DNA from: Nocardia araoensis NBRC 100135
Lineage (GTDB): Bacteria; Actinomycetota; Actinomycetes; Mycobacteriales; Mycobacteriaceae
NCBI RefSeq assembly: GCF_000308435.1
Contig: NZ_BAFR01000221.1
Span: 1-56,242, forward strand
Direction of reading: 5' to 3'
Length of the DNA stretch: 56,242 nucleotides
Part shown: positions 9,189-17,459 of the stretch, piece after piece
Layout of the letters: each line of letters starts with the position of its first letter
Numbering within the stretch: the first letter of the stretch is position 1
The notes under the pieces: generated by a model
Database searches by the model: none
What the model was told of the DNA's origin: nothing
The model's input: only the letters and a program-made list of their open reading frames with translations
Position numbers and translations under genes: made by a program

Positions 9189-9397
9189 GTCGCATCAATG
9201 TTTGCTCGCCAGCAAGAATAAGCGATCAACGGGAACCTGCCTCATTCCATATCGCTGTGCTGTTTGTCGGAAGAACTTGGGTTGCTCCGCCGGGAGCGGT
9301 GCACGCTCCGCGGCCGCACGGAACCCTGCCGTCACAGTGACGTTTCGGCCGGGAACCCGCACCTATCGAAACCACAAGTTAAATTTCGTCACTTCTG

Positions 9398-10411
9398 TCA
9401 CACTGCGGGTGCGTTGCGCTCCATCAGGGCGACGATCCGTTCGAGGTCTTCGACCGACCCGAACTCGACGACGATCTTGCCTTTGCGCTTGCCCATGCTC
9501 ACGAGAACCCGGGTGTCGAAGGAGCCGGACAGTCGATCGGCCACGTCTTGTAGGCCTGGCATCTCGATCGGCTTGCGCCGGGCGACGGGAGAGGGCGCGG
9601 CCGCGTCCTGCTCACGGTTCGCCAACATGACGGCTTCCTCGGTAGCCCGGACCGAGAGGCCCTCGGCGACGATCCGGGCGGCGAGCACCTCTTGAGCGTC
9701 CGCACCCGCTTCGAGACCGAGCAGTGCACGCGCGTGCCCGGCGGACAGTACGCCCGCCGCGACCCGGCGCTGCACCGGGATCGGCAACTTCAGTAGACGG
9801 ATCATATTCGTCACGACCGGGCGAGAGCGGCCGATTCGGGCAGCCAATTCCTCGTGCGTGACACCGAATTCCTCCAGCAGCTGCTGATAGGCCGCCGCCT
9901 CTTCGAGCGGGTTCAGCTGCACCCGGTGGATGTTCTCCAACAGGGCGTCGCGCAGCATGGACTCGTCCGCGGTCTCCCGGACGATCGCGGGAATCGCGGC
10001 CAGGCCCGCCTCCTGGCAGGCCCGCCAGCGCCGCTCGCCCATCACCAGCTGATAGCGGTCCACACCCGGTTCGGTCCTGCGCACCACGATCGGCTGCATC
10101 AGACCGAATTCGCGAATCGAATGCACCAGCTCGGCCAGTGCGTCTTCTTCGAAGACCGTGCGCGGCTGCTTCGGGTTCGGCTCGATCTGGTCCGGCGGGA
10201 TCTCCCGGTAGACGGCGCCGCCGGCCTCCAGTTCGGCGTTGTCGGCGGGATCGGGCACCCGATGCAGGTAGGTCGAGGGAGGCTGTGGTCCGACCGGATC
10301 CAGACCGATGACGCTCGCCGCCGCGCTGCTGAGGCCCGGTGCTGCCGTCGGTGTCGTCGGGATCAGCGCGGCGAGACCGCGCCCGAGCCCACCCTTCTTC
10401 GCCTGACTCAT
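9398..10411 (-). CDS. parB: Chromosome partitioning protein ParB
   Basis: 337 residues. The N-terminus KKGGLGRGLAALIP is the ParA-stimulating segment typical of chromosomal ParB. Residues ~79-130 hold NPKQPR and the CTP-binding motif GERRWR; an HTH (~185-207, THEELAARIGRSRPVVTNMI) reads parS; the C-terminal ~60 residues should dimerise. It loads on the parS cluster just upstream and spreads to organise and segregate the origin. It lies 70 nt downstream of parA on the same strand, as an operon. Confidence 0.97.
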   Translation of the reverse strand: MSQAKKGGLGRGLAALIPTTPTAAPGLSSAAASVIGLDPVGPQPPSTYLHRVPDPADNAELEAGGAVYREIPPDQIEPNPKQPRTVFEEDALAELVHSIREFGLMQPIVVRRTEPGVDRYQLVMGERRWRACQEAGLAAIPAIVRETADESMLRDALLENIHRVQLNPLEEAAAYQQLLEEFGVTHEELAARIGRSRPVVTNMIRLLKLPIPVQRRVAAGVLSAGHARALLGLEAGADAQEVLAARIVAEGLSVRATEEAVMLANREQDAAAPSPVARRKPIEMPGLQDVADRLSGSFDTRVLVSMGKRKGKIVVEFGSVEDLERIVALMERNAPAV

Positions 10412-10481
10412 CGGTCTACCGACCCCTTCCTCGTTCCGCTACCAAACCGGACTGTGCCGAGCGTCGGCCCGGCCGGCCGAG

Positions 10482-11489
10482 TCACTCCGCCGTCTTCGCG
10501 GCGACACGCGGGACCACCGCGCGGGCCGCCATCTCACGTCCGGCATCCAGGTAGCTCATCGCGCCCCGGGAGCCTGGATCATAATCGAGCACCGTCATGC
10601 CGTAACCGGGCGCCTCCGACACCTTCACACTGCGTGGAATCACCGACCGCAGCACGACATCGCCGAAGTGCCCGCGGACTTCCTCGGCGACCTGGTCGGC
10701 GAGTTTGGTTCGCCCGTCGTACATCGTGAGAATCACGGTCGAGACGTGCAGTTCCGGGTTCAGATGCGCCTGCACCAAACCGATATTGCGAAGCAACTGA
10801 CCGACGCCCTCCAGTGCGTAGTACTCGCACTGAATCGGAATCAGCACCTCCTTCGCCGCGACGAGCGCGTTGACCGTCAGCAGCCCCAAGGAAGGCGGGC
10901 AGTCGATCATCACGTAATCGATGTCGTATCCGGCGATATTCGCCTCATGAATGGCGGCTTTCAACCGCCCCTCCCTGGCCACCATCGACACGAGTTCGAT
11001 CTCGGCGCCCGCCAAATCGATGGTCGCGGGGATGCACAGGAGGCGCTCGCTGTGTGGGCTCGTTTGGATAGCGTCCTTGACCGAGACCTCGCCGATGAGC
11101 AGCTCATAGCTGGAGGGGACACCCGAATGGTGCTCGATCCCCAGGGCGGTGCTGGCGTTGCCCTGCGGATCGAGGTCGATCACGAGCACCGTCATCCCCT
11201 GATGTGCCAGGGCGGCCGCCAGATTCACGGCGGTGGTCGTCTTCCCGACGCCACCCTTCTGATTGGCGATCGTGATGATCCGTTGCTCGTGCGGTTTCGG
11301 CACAGTCACCTTTCCTGGATGGAGGACCTGACTTGCACGTTGCGCTTCGGCGGCTATCGGGGTCTCGCTGGGAGAGATGTGCCCGAACGGTGTACTTCCG
11401 AATGCCTCCGTGTCGAAATTGCTGGAGTCCAGCATCCCCGGCACGCGCGACGTTGTTTCCCGTGAAACATTCGCCGGACCGCTCGACAT
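10482..11489 (-). CDS. parA: Chromosome partitioning ATPase ParA
   Basis: 335 residues with the deviant Walker A KGGVGKTTT (residues 78-86), Walker A' DLDPQGNAST, and Walker B YVMIDCPPS. This is the MinD/ParA ATPase that pulls ParB-parS complexes along the nucleoid. Compared with minimal ParA it has a ~65-residue N-terminal extension; residues 7-12 (NVSRET) are encoded by a parS-like site at 11454-11469. The extension has no obvious fold, so a start further downstream cannot be excluded. Confidence 0.96.
   Translation of the reverse strand: MSSGPANVSRETTSRVPGMLDSSNFDTEAFGSTPFGHISPSETPIAAEAQRASQVLHPGKVTVPKPHEQRIITIANQKGGVGKTTTAVNLAAALAHQGMTVLVIDLDPQGNASTALGIEHHSGVPSSYELLIGEVSVKDAIQTSPHSERLLCIPATIDLAGAEIELVSMVAREGRLKAAIHEANIAGYDIDYVMIDCPPSLGLLTVNALVAAKEVLIPIQCEYYALEGVGQLLRNIGLVQAHLNPELHVSTVILTMYDGRTKLADQVAEEVRGHFGDVVLRSVIPRSVKVSEAPGYGMTVLDYDPGSRGAMSYLDAGREMAARAVVPRVAAKTAE
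11454..11469. promoter_or_regulatory. parS-like site inside parA
   Basis: TGTTTCCCGTGAAACA, one mismatch to the consensus TGTTTCACGTGAAACA. It lies within the first codons of parA, so it is both coding and a likely ParB loading site. Confidence 0.85.
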
Positions 11490-11777
11490 AGACAGCTCCT
11501 AACCCGAGAAACTTCAGAACACGTGCGCGCGACGGGACGGGTCGGCGTCGTATCTGCAACAGCCTTTGTCGGTTCGAACACGATGCACAACCGGCTTCGC
11601 GGCGCCCGATCGACCGAGCGGAGCTGCTCGCCGCTGTGACAACCAGATCCCTCGTGGCACCTACGCTCACGCCCGACGCACACTAGCTTGCCAGCACTGA
11701 GCGGTTTAAGAAAGCTGAATCGCGGCGAGGCGCAAAGCGACACGCAAATCCGCACGAATTCGCTTCGACACGCACGC

Positions 11778-11793
11778 TGTTTCACATGAAACA
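11778..11793. promoter_or_regulatory. parS-like site
   Basis: TGTTTCACATGAAACA, one mismatch (G to A at position 9) to the 16-bp consensus; upstream of parA. Confidence 0.85.
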
Positions 11794-11935
11794 TTGCCGT
11801 CGGTCGGCGATCGTGGCGGCCGGGGCTTGCCGCAGCCAGACGCGGATGGCTACTCGCGGTTGCGGTTCGACGGGCGCGATACAGACGCTCAGTCGACATC
11901 CTCGGTCCCGCACACATCCCGTGCACCACGTCGAA

Positions 11936-11987
11936 TGAACTGAGCTCGGTGGCCGATCGAGCTGAACTGAGCTCGATGGCGGATCGA
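11936..11987. repeat. Two-copy 25-bp direct repeat (27-bp period)
   Basis: TGAACTGAGCTCGGTGGCCG... at 11936-11960 and TGAACTGAGCTCGATGGCGG... at 11963-11987 differ at two positions over 25 bp. Each contains GAGCTC and GATCGA. The function is unknown. Confidence 0.8.
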
Positions 11988-12415
11988 CGGGCTGGCGATT
12001 GGACCTTGTCCGGCGTGTGTGGCGCCGTGTTCGAGAGCGACTTGCGGACAGAGGATCACACGCATTGACTCCGCGGCTGCGCTCGGAGAGCGATCACGGT
12101 GCGGTGGACGGCTCCGCCACTCCGCCACCACACCGCAGTAGCTTCGCAGTAGTCGCGCCCTGGCGATCCACCGCTCTCGGCAGTTGGGCCTCCTTGGCGC
12201 AGCGCTCCATGAAAAGGGGTACCGTACTACTACGGCCAGCTGGATGCGGGGGAGTTCATCGGGCGCCACGGTCCGGCGGCATGTCCGCGCCGACTGAAGC
12301 CCGCTCTGAACTCTGTCGCCGATCGGTGTAATCGCATCGACCCGACCGAACCGCATGCCGAATCCGCGCGAAGCCTCCTTCTTGGCCAGTCCGAGCACAT
12401 CCAGTGGGACAAGAC

Positions 12416-12431
12416 CGATTCACGTGAAACA
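12416..12431. promoter_or_regulatory. parS-like site
   Basis: CGATTCACGTGAAACA, two mismatches (positions 1 and 3) to the consensus; the right half-site and centre are intact. Confidence 0.75.
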
Positions 12432-12498
12432 TCCGGCGACGGGCCACAGGCACAGTGACAGGCGCACACGCGCCCCGACGGAATCCTCAATCGGACTT

Positions 12499-12514
12499 TG
12501 ATTCACGTGAAACA
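12499..12514. promoter_or_regulatory. parS-like site
   Basis: TGATTCACGTGAAACA, one mismatch (position 3). Confidence 0.85.
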
Positions 12515-12595
12515 TTCGCCGCTCCGCAATCTGGGAAGCATCACTCGATAGCAGACCCACTACCGCCCTTCTTCGCTCGGACTCCGGTGCGGTTC

Positions 12596-12611
12596 GGATT
12601 CACGTGAAACA
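12596..12611. promoter_or_regulatory. parS-like site
   Basis: GGATTCACGTGAAACA, two mismatches (positions 1 and 3). The GATTCACGTGAAACAT core is shared by the three neighbouring sites at 12416, 12499 and 12596. Confidence 0.75.
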
Positions 12612-13148
12612 TCGGCAGGCAATGCGCCGCGGACGAGCCCACCGCCGGACCGGAAGTCCGAGTGAGTGCATTTGCGTCCCATCAGGACTGCATCGAAGTA
12701 CCTCGCGAATCGCACTCGAGGCAGCTGCCAATGCGACTTGTATGTGACACGCACGACGAGTTCGATCCGATCAGGGCGCCAGCCGCAATTCCTTTCGAGG
12801 CAACCCGCAGACGGAAGTCCTGGCTTTCAGCCACCGAGCAGCCGCGCCGATTCAACATGTGAGCCCGTGGATCGAATCCCAAGGGGGAGTAAATCATCCG
12901 CTTAGTCATCCCGAGCGACTCACTCGGAAGAGCAGGAGGACGACGTCGGCTGTTACTGGAGGGTCAGTCCAGTGGGCGTCCAGCGCAGCAGCTCGCGCAT
13001 CCGATCAGGAGATGTGGCCCGATCGCACTCGCCTCGCCAAACCCGCGCGCAGCTACCACTCCATCCGCATTCCACCCGACCATTCCGTCAGAGTGACGAA
13101 ACGAGCCCAGCCCTGAGGTCGAATGCCGATTCTTCGTAATCGAAGCTT

Positions 13149-13940
13149 CTACTTGGCCTTGCGTGCCGCGCGCTTGCGCGCGCGCTCCGTCGTCGCCGTG
13201 CGAACCGCCTTCCCACCACGCTCGACCGTTCGTTCGGCGCGCCGCCGGGTAGCGCGCTCGGCGCGGGGGAGGCGCTCTGCGCTGATCACCATCGTGGGTG
13301 TCGACACCCGACCCACGCCGCATTCCAGCACGACCGCATTACCTGCTCCGGCCTTCGCCAGCGCGTCGCCATCGCGTTCGAGTTCCTCGGCCGCGCTCGC
13401 GCCCTTCAGCGCGAGCATGTGCCCGTGGTCGCGGAGGAGGGGAAGGGACCACTGGGCAAGTTTTCCGAGCGGGGCCACCGCCCGGGACGTGACCACGTCC
13501 GCACCACCGGCTTCCTTCATCACGCCGGACTGCTCCGCGCGCCCTCGCACCACGGTGATGTCCAGCCCGGCCGATTCGATGAACTCGCTCAGAAAGATGG
13601 TTCGACGCAGCAGTGGTTCGACGAGAGTGATCCGGAGGTCCGGCCGCGCGATCGCGAGCGGGATACCGGGCAACCCCGCACCGCTGCCGATATCGACCAC
13701 GGACGCACCCTCGGCGATCAACTCGCCGAGCACCGCACAGTTCAGGATGTGACGATCCCAGAGGCGAGGCACCTCACGCGGGCCGATCAGCCCGCGCTCG
13801 ACGCCGGCAGTCGCGAGCGCGGTGCAATATCGACGCGCGAGATCGAGTCGGTCGCCGAAGATGGTGGCCGCCGACGCGGGTGGCTCCAACTCCGCGGCTC
13901 CCGCGGTGGTTCCACCGAGATCTCGTTCCACGTGAAACAT
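13149..13940 (-). CDS. rsmG: 16S rRNA (guanine-N7) methyltransferase RsmG (GidB)
   Basis: 263 residues with the Rossmann-type SAM site VDIGSGAGLPGIPLAIARP (~84-102), the acidic end of the next strand (LVEPL), and the substrate-side motif DVVTSRAVAPL. It makes m7G in the 530 loop of 16S rRNA; loss gives low-level streptomycin resistance in related bacteria. The C-terminal ~50 residues are a basic Arg/Lys-rich tail longer than in minimal family members. The first codons (Met-Phe-His-Val) coincide with a parS-like site. Confidence 0.96.
   Translation of the reverse strand: MFHVERDLGGTTAGAAELEPPASAATIFGDRLDLARRYCTALATAGVERGLIGPREVPRLWDRHILNCAVLGELIAEGASVVDIGSGAGLPGIPLAIARPDLRITLVEPLLRRTIFLSEFIESAGLDITVVRGRAEQSGVMKEAGGADVVTSRAVAPLGKLAQWSLPLLRDHGHMLALKGASAAEELERDGDALAKAGAGNAVVLECGVGRVSTPTMVISAERLPRAERATRRRAERTVERGGKAVRTATTERARKRAARKAK
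13924..13939. promoter_or_regulatory. parS-like site overlapping the rsmG start codon
   Basis: CGTTCCACGTGAAACA, two mismatches (positions 1 and 5). ParB bound here would cover the rsmG start codon. Confidence 0.75.
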
Positions 13941-14085
13941 CCTTCCGAACTCGGGTCGATCGACGAGCGAGCAATCGGGCTCCGGACACGAACAAGGCCC
14001 CCGGTCCGAAGACCAGAGGCCCTATCCAACCACTACCCATCCGGGCTGCGAAACATGCCATCCGCTCCGGAGACCTGCCCGCGAC

Positions 14086-14634
14086 TCAGGCGGGAACGAC
14101 CACCACGTGCCGGTTCGGTTCGACGCCTTCGCTCTCGCTGCTCACGCCCGCCACGGCCGCCACCGCGTCGTGCACGATCTTGCGCTCGAACGGGGTCATC
14201 GGCGCCAGCGACTCCGGCTCGCCGGAATCCAGCACGCGCTGCGCCGCGGCCGCACCGAGCTCGCTCAGCTCGGACCGCCGCTTGGCCCGCCAGCCCGCCA
14301 CGTCCAGCATGAGCCGGCTGCGCACTCCGGTCGCCTGCTGGACGGCGAGACGAGTCAGCTCCTGCAACGCGTCGAGCACCTCGCCGTTGCGCCCGACGAG
14401 CTTCGTCAGGTCGCGTCCGCCGTCGATGCTCACCACGGCGCGATCACCTTCCACGTCGAGATCGATATCGCCGTCGAAGTCCAGTACATCGAGCAACTGT
14501 TCGAGGTAGTCGCCCGCGATCTCGCCCTCCTCGATGAGCGCTTCCTCGGCATCGTTCACGACATCGCCGGTCTCCGCTCCGGCGTTCGCCGTCGTCGTCA
14601 CGGTGGCGTCCCCTCCGTCGGTCTCAACAGTCAT
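14086..14634 (-). CDS. jag: Jag/KhpB-type RNA-binding protein (KH + R3H domains)
   Basis: 182 residues. An acidic N-terminal segment (~1-45) precedes a KH domain (LVGRNGEVLDALQELTRLAV at ~79-98, the GXXG-like loop being GRNG) and an R3H domain whose hallmark RxxxH-like segment is in the MTPFERKIVHDAV stretch (~145-157). It binds RNA and in Gram-positives influences cell elongation together with KhpA. It sits between yidC and rsmG as in mycobacteria. The ~145 bp between its end and rsmG hold an interrupted GGCC...GGTC/GACC...GGCC stem (about 13996-14022) that could end this transcript. Confidence 0.93.
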   Translation of the reverse strand: MTVETDGGDATVTTTANAGAETGDVVNDAEEALIEEGEIAGDYLEQLLDVLDFDGDIDLDVEGDRAVVSIDGGRDLTKLVGRNGEVLDALQELTRLAVQQATGVRSRLMLDVAGWRAKRRSELSELGAAAAQRVLDSGEPESLAPMTPFERKIVHDAVAAVAGVSSESEGVEPNRHVVVVPA

Positions 14635-14748
14635 TTGATTTCCTTCATCTGCTCATCGCGCGCGCCGGGCAATCGCCGCCGGGCGGTATTCGCGATCAAG
14701 GGGTTGCTCAGCGATCTCGGTGGGCGGCTCGGCCCACCGGTGGTGTGA

Positions 14749-15843
14749 TCAGCGCTTGCGCTTCTGGTTCGCCCTGCCCCGGTTGCCCGGCCGCTTCTGC
14801 CCGGCCGGACGCCGCTGGCCCGCCGACTGCTTCGGCGGCTTGGCGGTACCGTTCGTCGACGCGACAGCGGTGTCCTCGTCCGACGCGGTATCGGCAGCGG
14901 CGGCGGGTGTCGGCTTCTTCTTCACGTTCACCGGTTTGGCGCCGGGTTTGGGTGCGTTCTGCGCGCGCTGCTCCAGCTTGGCCTGCTTCTTGGCTTCTTC
15001 TTCTTTTGCCATGCGGCCGAACACAAGGTGCTGCTGCCCGTAGGTCCAGATGTTGTTGGAGACCCAGTACAGCAGGATGGCGATCGGCAGGAACGGGCCA
15101 CCGACGAGCACGCCGAGCGGGAATACCCACAGCGCGAGTTTGTTCATCATCGCGGCCTGGGGGTTGGCCGCGGCTTCCGGCGTCTGCCGCGCGACCGACG
15201 CGCGCGCGTTGAAGTGCGTCGCCACACCGGCGATGACCATCAAGGGGATCGAGACCAGCGCGATGCTCAACTTGGACGGCACGCCACCGTAGTCGGCGAA
15301 GGCCTGCAACTGGGGGGTCGGAATGGTGATGAACGCCGAGATCGGCGCGCCGAAGATGCGAGCGCTCAGGAAGGACTGGACATCGGCCGCGCTGAAGACG
15401 TAGTTCGCGGTGTTCGCGTTCTGCTCCGGCGTCATGCCGAGCTGGCCGATGCCGTGCCCGGTCCGGTTGAACGAGCGCAGCACATGGAAGAGCCCGAGGA
15501 ACACAGGCACCTGAGCGAGGATCGGCAGGCAGCCCATCAGTGGGTTGAAGCCATGGTCCTTCTGGAGCTTCTGCATCTCGAGCGCCATCTTCTGGCGGTC
15601 GTTCTTGTACTTCTTCTGCAGCTCTTTGATCTGCGGCTGCAGTTCCTGCATCTGCTTGGTGGTGCGCACCTGCTTGACGAACGGCTTGTAGAGCACCAGA
15701 CGCAAGGTGAACACCAGGAACACCACGGCCAGCGCCCAGGTGAGACCGTTGTCCGCGCCGAACGCGAACCCGAAGACCCGATGCCAGAACCAGAGGATCC
15801 AGGACACCGGGTAATAAATGAAGTCGAGCACGGCTCTATGCAC
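14749..15843 (-). CDS. yidC: Membrane protein insertase YidC
   Basis: 364 residues. Hydrophobic N-terminal helix (DFIYYPVSWILWFWHRVFG), a conserved core starting with LVLYKPFVKQVRTTKQMQEL, the cytoplasmic hairpin, three further helices (PILAQVPVFLGLFHVL..., AIALVSIPLMVI-like and LWVFPLGVLVGGPFLPIAILLYW), and a basic tail after ~305 rich in K/R/P/A that likely contacts ribosomes. It inserts membrane proteins alone or with Sec. The start overlaps the yidD stop by 8 bp. Confidence 0.96.
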   Translation of the reverse strand: MHRAVLDFIYYPVSWILWFWHRVFGFAFGADNGLTWALAVVFLVFTLRLVLYKPFVKQVRTTKQMQELQPQIKELQKKYKNDRQKMALEMQKLQKDHGFNPLMGCLPILAQVPVFLGLFHVLRSFNRTGHGIGQLGMTPEQNANTANYVFSAADVQSFLSARIFGAPISAFITIPTPQLQAFADYGGVPSKLSIALVSIPLMVIAGVATHFNARASVARQTPEAAANPQAAMMNKLALWVFPLGVLVGGPFLPIAILLYWVSNNIWTYGQQHLVFGRMAKEEEAKKQAKLEQRAQNAPKPGAKPVNVKKKPTPAAAADTASDEDTAVASTNGTAKPPKQSAGQRRPAGQKRPGNRGRANQKRKR

Positions 15844-16234
15844 TCCCGTCGTTCGTGTCGCCGATCACCGCGTGCGGCGATCCTTTACAAGCTTTCGGCT
15901 CCGACCGCGGTCCGGCGGGCAGGCTCGTATCCTGCGACGTCGCGTCGGTCGCTGCCCCGTCCGCCGGCTCGGCGCGATGCTTGCTCCGCTTCCGCTCCGG
16001 AACGGGGTCCCACCCACCAGGGTGCCAGGGCGCACATTTGGCCAAGCGCACGACCGTCAGTAAGAGCCCCATGAACAGGCCCCGAGTGCGCAGTGCGGTC
16101 ACCGCGTACTCGCTACAGGTCGGGGTGAATCGGCACACCGGCATGCGGGTGGGGGAGACATAGGTCCGATACAGCTCGATCGAAAAGATCAGCACGTTCG
16201 CGGGCAGTCTGGCGATTTTCGCCCGGAGACTCAT
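15836..16234 (-). CDS. yidD: Membrane protein insertion efficiency factor YidD
   Basis: 132 residues. The conserved core is in the first ~85: YRTYVSPTRMPVCRFTPTCSEYA with its three cysteines, and KCAPWHPGGWDPVP. It is a small membrane-associated helper acting near YidC and SecYEG. The final ~45 residues are a non-conserved polar tail. It overlaps rnpA by 4 bp (ATGA) upstream and yidC by 8 bp downstream, indicating tight translational coupling. Confidence 0.93.
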   Translation of the reverse strand: MSLRAKIARLPANVLIFSIELYRTYVSPTRMPVCRFTPTCSEYAVTALRTRGLFMGLLLTVVRLAKCAPWHPGGWDPVPERKRSKHRAEPADGAATDATSQDTSLPAGPRSEPKACKGSPHAVIGDTNDGSA

Positions 16235-16659
16235 GCCAGGCCGCCCGTCGACATACTCGCCTGGGCGATGCCGAGCTTACGCAGTGCGGTGCGCAGCTGG
16301 CGCAGCAGGTCGTCCGACGACGCGGTCGCCGCGCCCGGAAGCGCGCGGATGACGACATCGGTCTCGGCGGGCAATTCGTCGACCACCTGGGCGCACATAT
16401 GACGCAGGCGGCGGGCGACGCGATGTCGAATCACCGCGTTGCCCACCGCCTTGCTGACGATCAACCCGAAGCGCGGTCCGCCCACGCGGACCAGCACGTC
16501 GTCCGGGATCTGATCGTGTCGTCCATTCACGCCCACGATTCCGTCATACCCGTGCGCGAGCGCATGTACGACCAGATCACGCCTCCCGATTCGCTGGCCG
16601 CGGCGCACCGTCCGGGAGAAGTCGGCACGATGATGCAACCGATACGGCTCAGGCAACAC
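16231..16659 (-). CDS. rnpA: Ribonuclease P protein component
   Basis: 142 residues with the central cleft and basic helix of RnpA (FGLIVSKAVGNAVIRHRVAR, the RNR-motif region at ~73-92). It binds RNase P RNA and aids tRNA 5' processing. It begins 21 nt after rpmH, the universal arrangement. A ~15-residue insert (ANGRHDQIPDDVLVRVGG region) lengthens the first strand-loop compared with enterobacterial proteins, as is usual in actinobacteria. Confidence 0.95.
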   Translation of the reverse strand: MLPEPYRLHHRADFSRTVRRGQRIGRRDLVVHALAHGYDGIVGVNGRHDQIPDDVLVRVGGPRFGLIVSKAVGNAVIRHRVARRLRHMCAQVVDELPAETDVVIRALPGAATASSDDLLRQLRTALRKLGIAQASMSTGGLA

Positions 16660-16680
16660 CCGAGCGTCCGAGAGCGAGAA

Positions 16681-16824
16681 TCAGGCAGTGAGGGAAGCGC
16701 GGCCCTTACGGCGACGCGCCGAGACGATGGCGCGACCCGCACGGGTGCGCATCCGGAGGCGGAAGCCGTGAACCCGCGCCCGACGACGGTTGTTCGGCTG
16801 GAACGTCCGCTTGCCCTTGGCCAC
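16681..16824 (-). CDS. rpmH: 50S ribosomal protein L34
   Basis: 47 residues, extremely basic, beginning with GTG: MAKGKRTFQPNNRRRAR, then HGFRLRMRTRAGRAI and ending GRASLTA. This is the full L34 signature. A GAGGAG Shine-Dalgarno lies 8 nt before the GTG on the minus strand. It heads the leftward rpmH-rnpA-yidD-yidC-jag cluster and is divergent from dnaA. Confidence 0.97.
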   Translation of the reverse strand: MAKGKRTFQPNNRRRARVHGFRLRMRTRAGRAIVSARRRKGRASLTA

Positions 16825-17459
16825 GGTCAACACTCCTCGAGTAGGCGGGCACCAGGTAGTGCCCGAAGCTTGTCGGTGATACGTGTATTGCGCGAATGAA
16901 TCGCAGGTCTGGTCATCATCGGCGCGCGTCGGTCCTGGCGCACAGTCGGTCGATCACGACCTAAACGCGGTCAGCACAAGACCGCCACCGCACCAAGGGG
17001 TGACTGTACGAGGGTACTGATCGGCAAGGAACGGGTCAAACTCGCCCCATACCTTCGCTCGCCTCGGGTGACCAGGCGGTATTGGGCTGCTGGAGTCAGG
17101 CATTCTGGCAATGACCGTGAGTTCGTCCACACCCCTAGCCATCCCGCACCCTGCGCCACTAAGGTACGTAGCCAGGCGATTGCTGCAGATCCGCAGGTCC
17201 CGGCGTTGCCGTTCCCGCGCGTGCGCGCGTTCCTCAGTTCCCCAGGGTTCTCCACATCTGTGGATAATTGTGTGGAAAGACCCCTGGAGTGGCATATTCG
17301 TAGAGCCGACGGTGCCACGCCGCTGTCCAGATGGGGGACCCGGGCAGCGTCCGAACCGGTTACGGACGTACGCAGGATCACGGGATCGATCCCGAGCATC
17401 ACACTCCACGCGTGCCCCGGCCGTCTGCTCCTATCGACCTACTCCGGGGAGGAAACTGC
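16825..17459. other. rpmH-dnaA divergent intergenic region
   Basis: It has no gene and holds the opposing promoters of rpmH and dnaA. Three DnaA boxes cluster at 17248-17279, about 180 bp before the dnaA start, consistent with DnaA autoregulation. No clear -35/-10 pair could be fixed with confidence. Confidence 0.7.
17248..17279. promoter_or_regulatory. DnaA-box cluster upstream of dnaA
   Basis: TTCTCCACA (17248-17256, one mismatch to TTATCCACA), TGTGGATAA (17259-17267, the exact complement of the consensus) and TGTGGAAAG (17271-17279). The second and third are 12 bp apart start to start. Confidence 0.85.

Larger units (their letters stand above)
11490..13148. other. 1.66-kb region without a credible gene, rich in parS
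   Basis: No frame here has a recognisable domain or consistent coding character; the open frames are short, Arg/Ser-rich and overlap on both strands. What it holds is four parS-like sites (11778, 12416, 12499, 12596), a 25-bp imperfect direct repeat at 11936-11987 and the upstream promoter zone of parA. It is most likely a centromere-like ParB loading zone. Confidence 0.6.

Noticed and set aside
11889..12398. Minus-strand open frame of 169 codons in the parA-rsmG gap
   Set aside because: Arg/Ser/Ala-rich, no domain, overlaps other open frames; typical of spurious frames in high-GC DNA.
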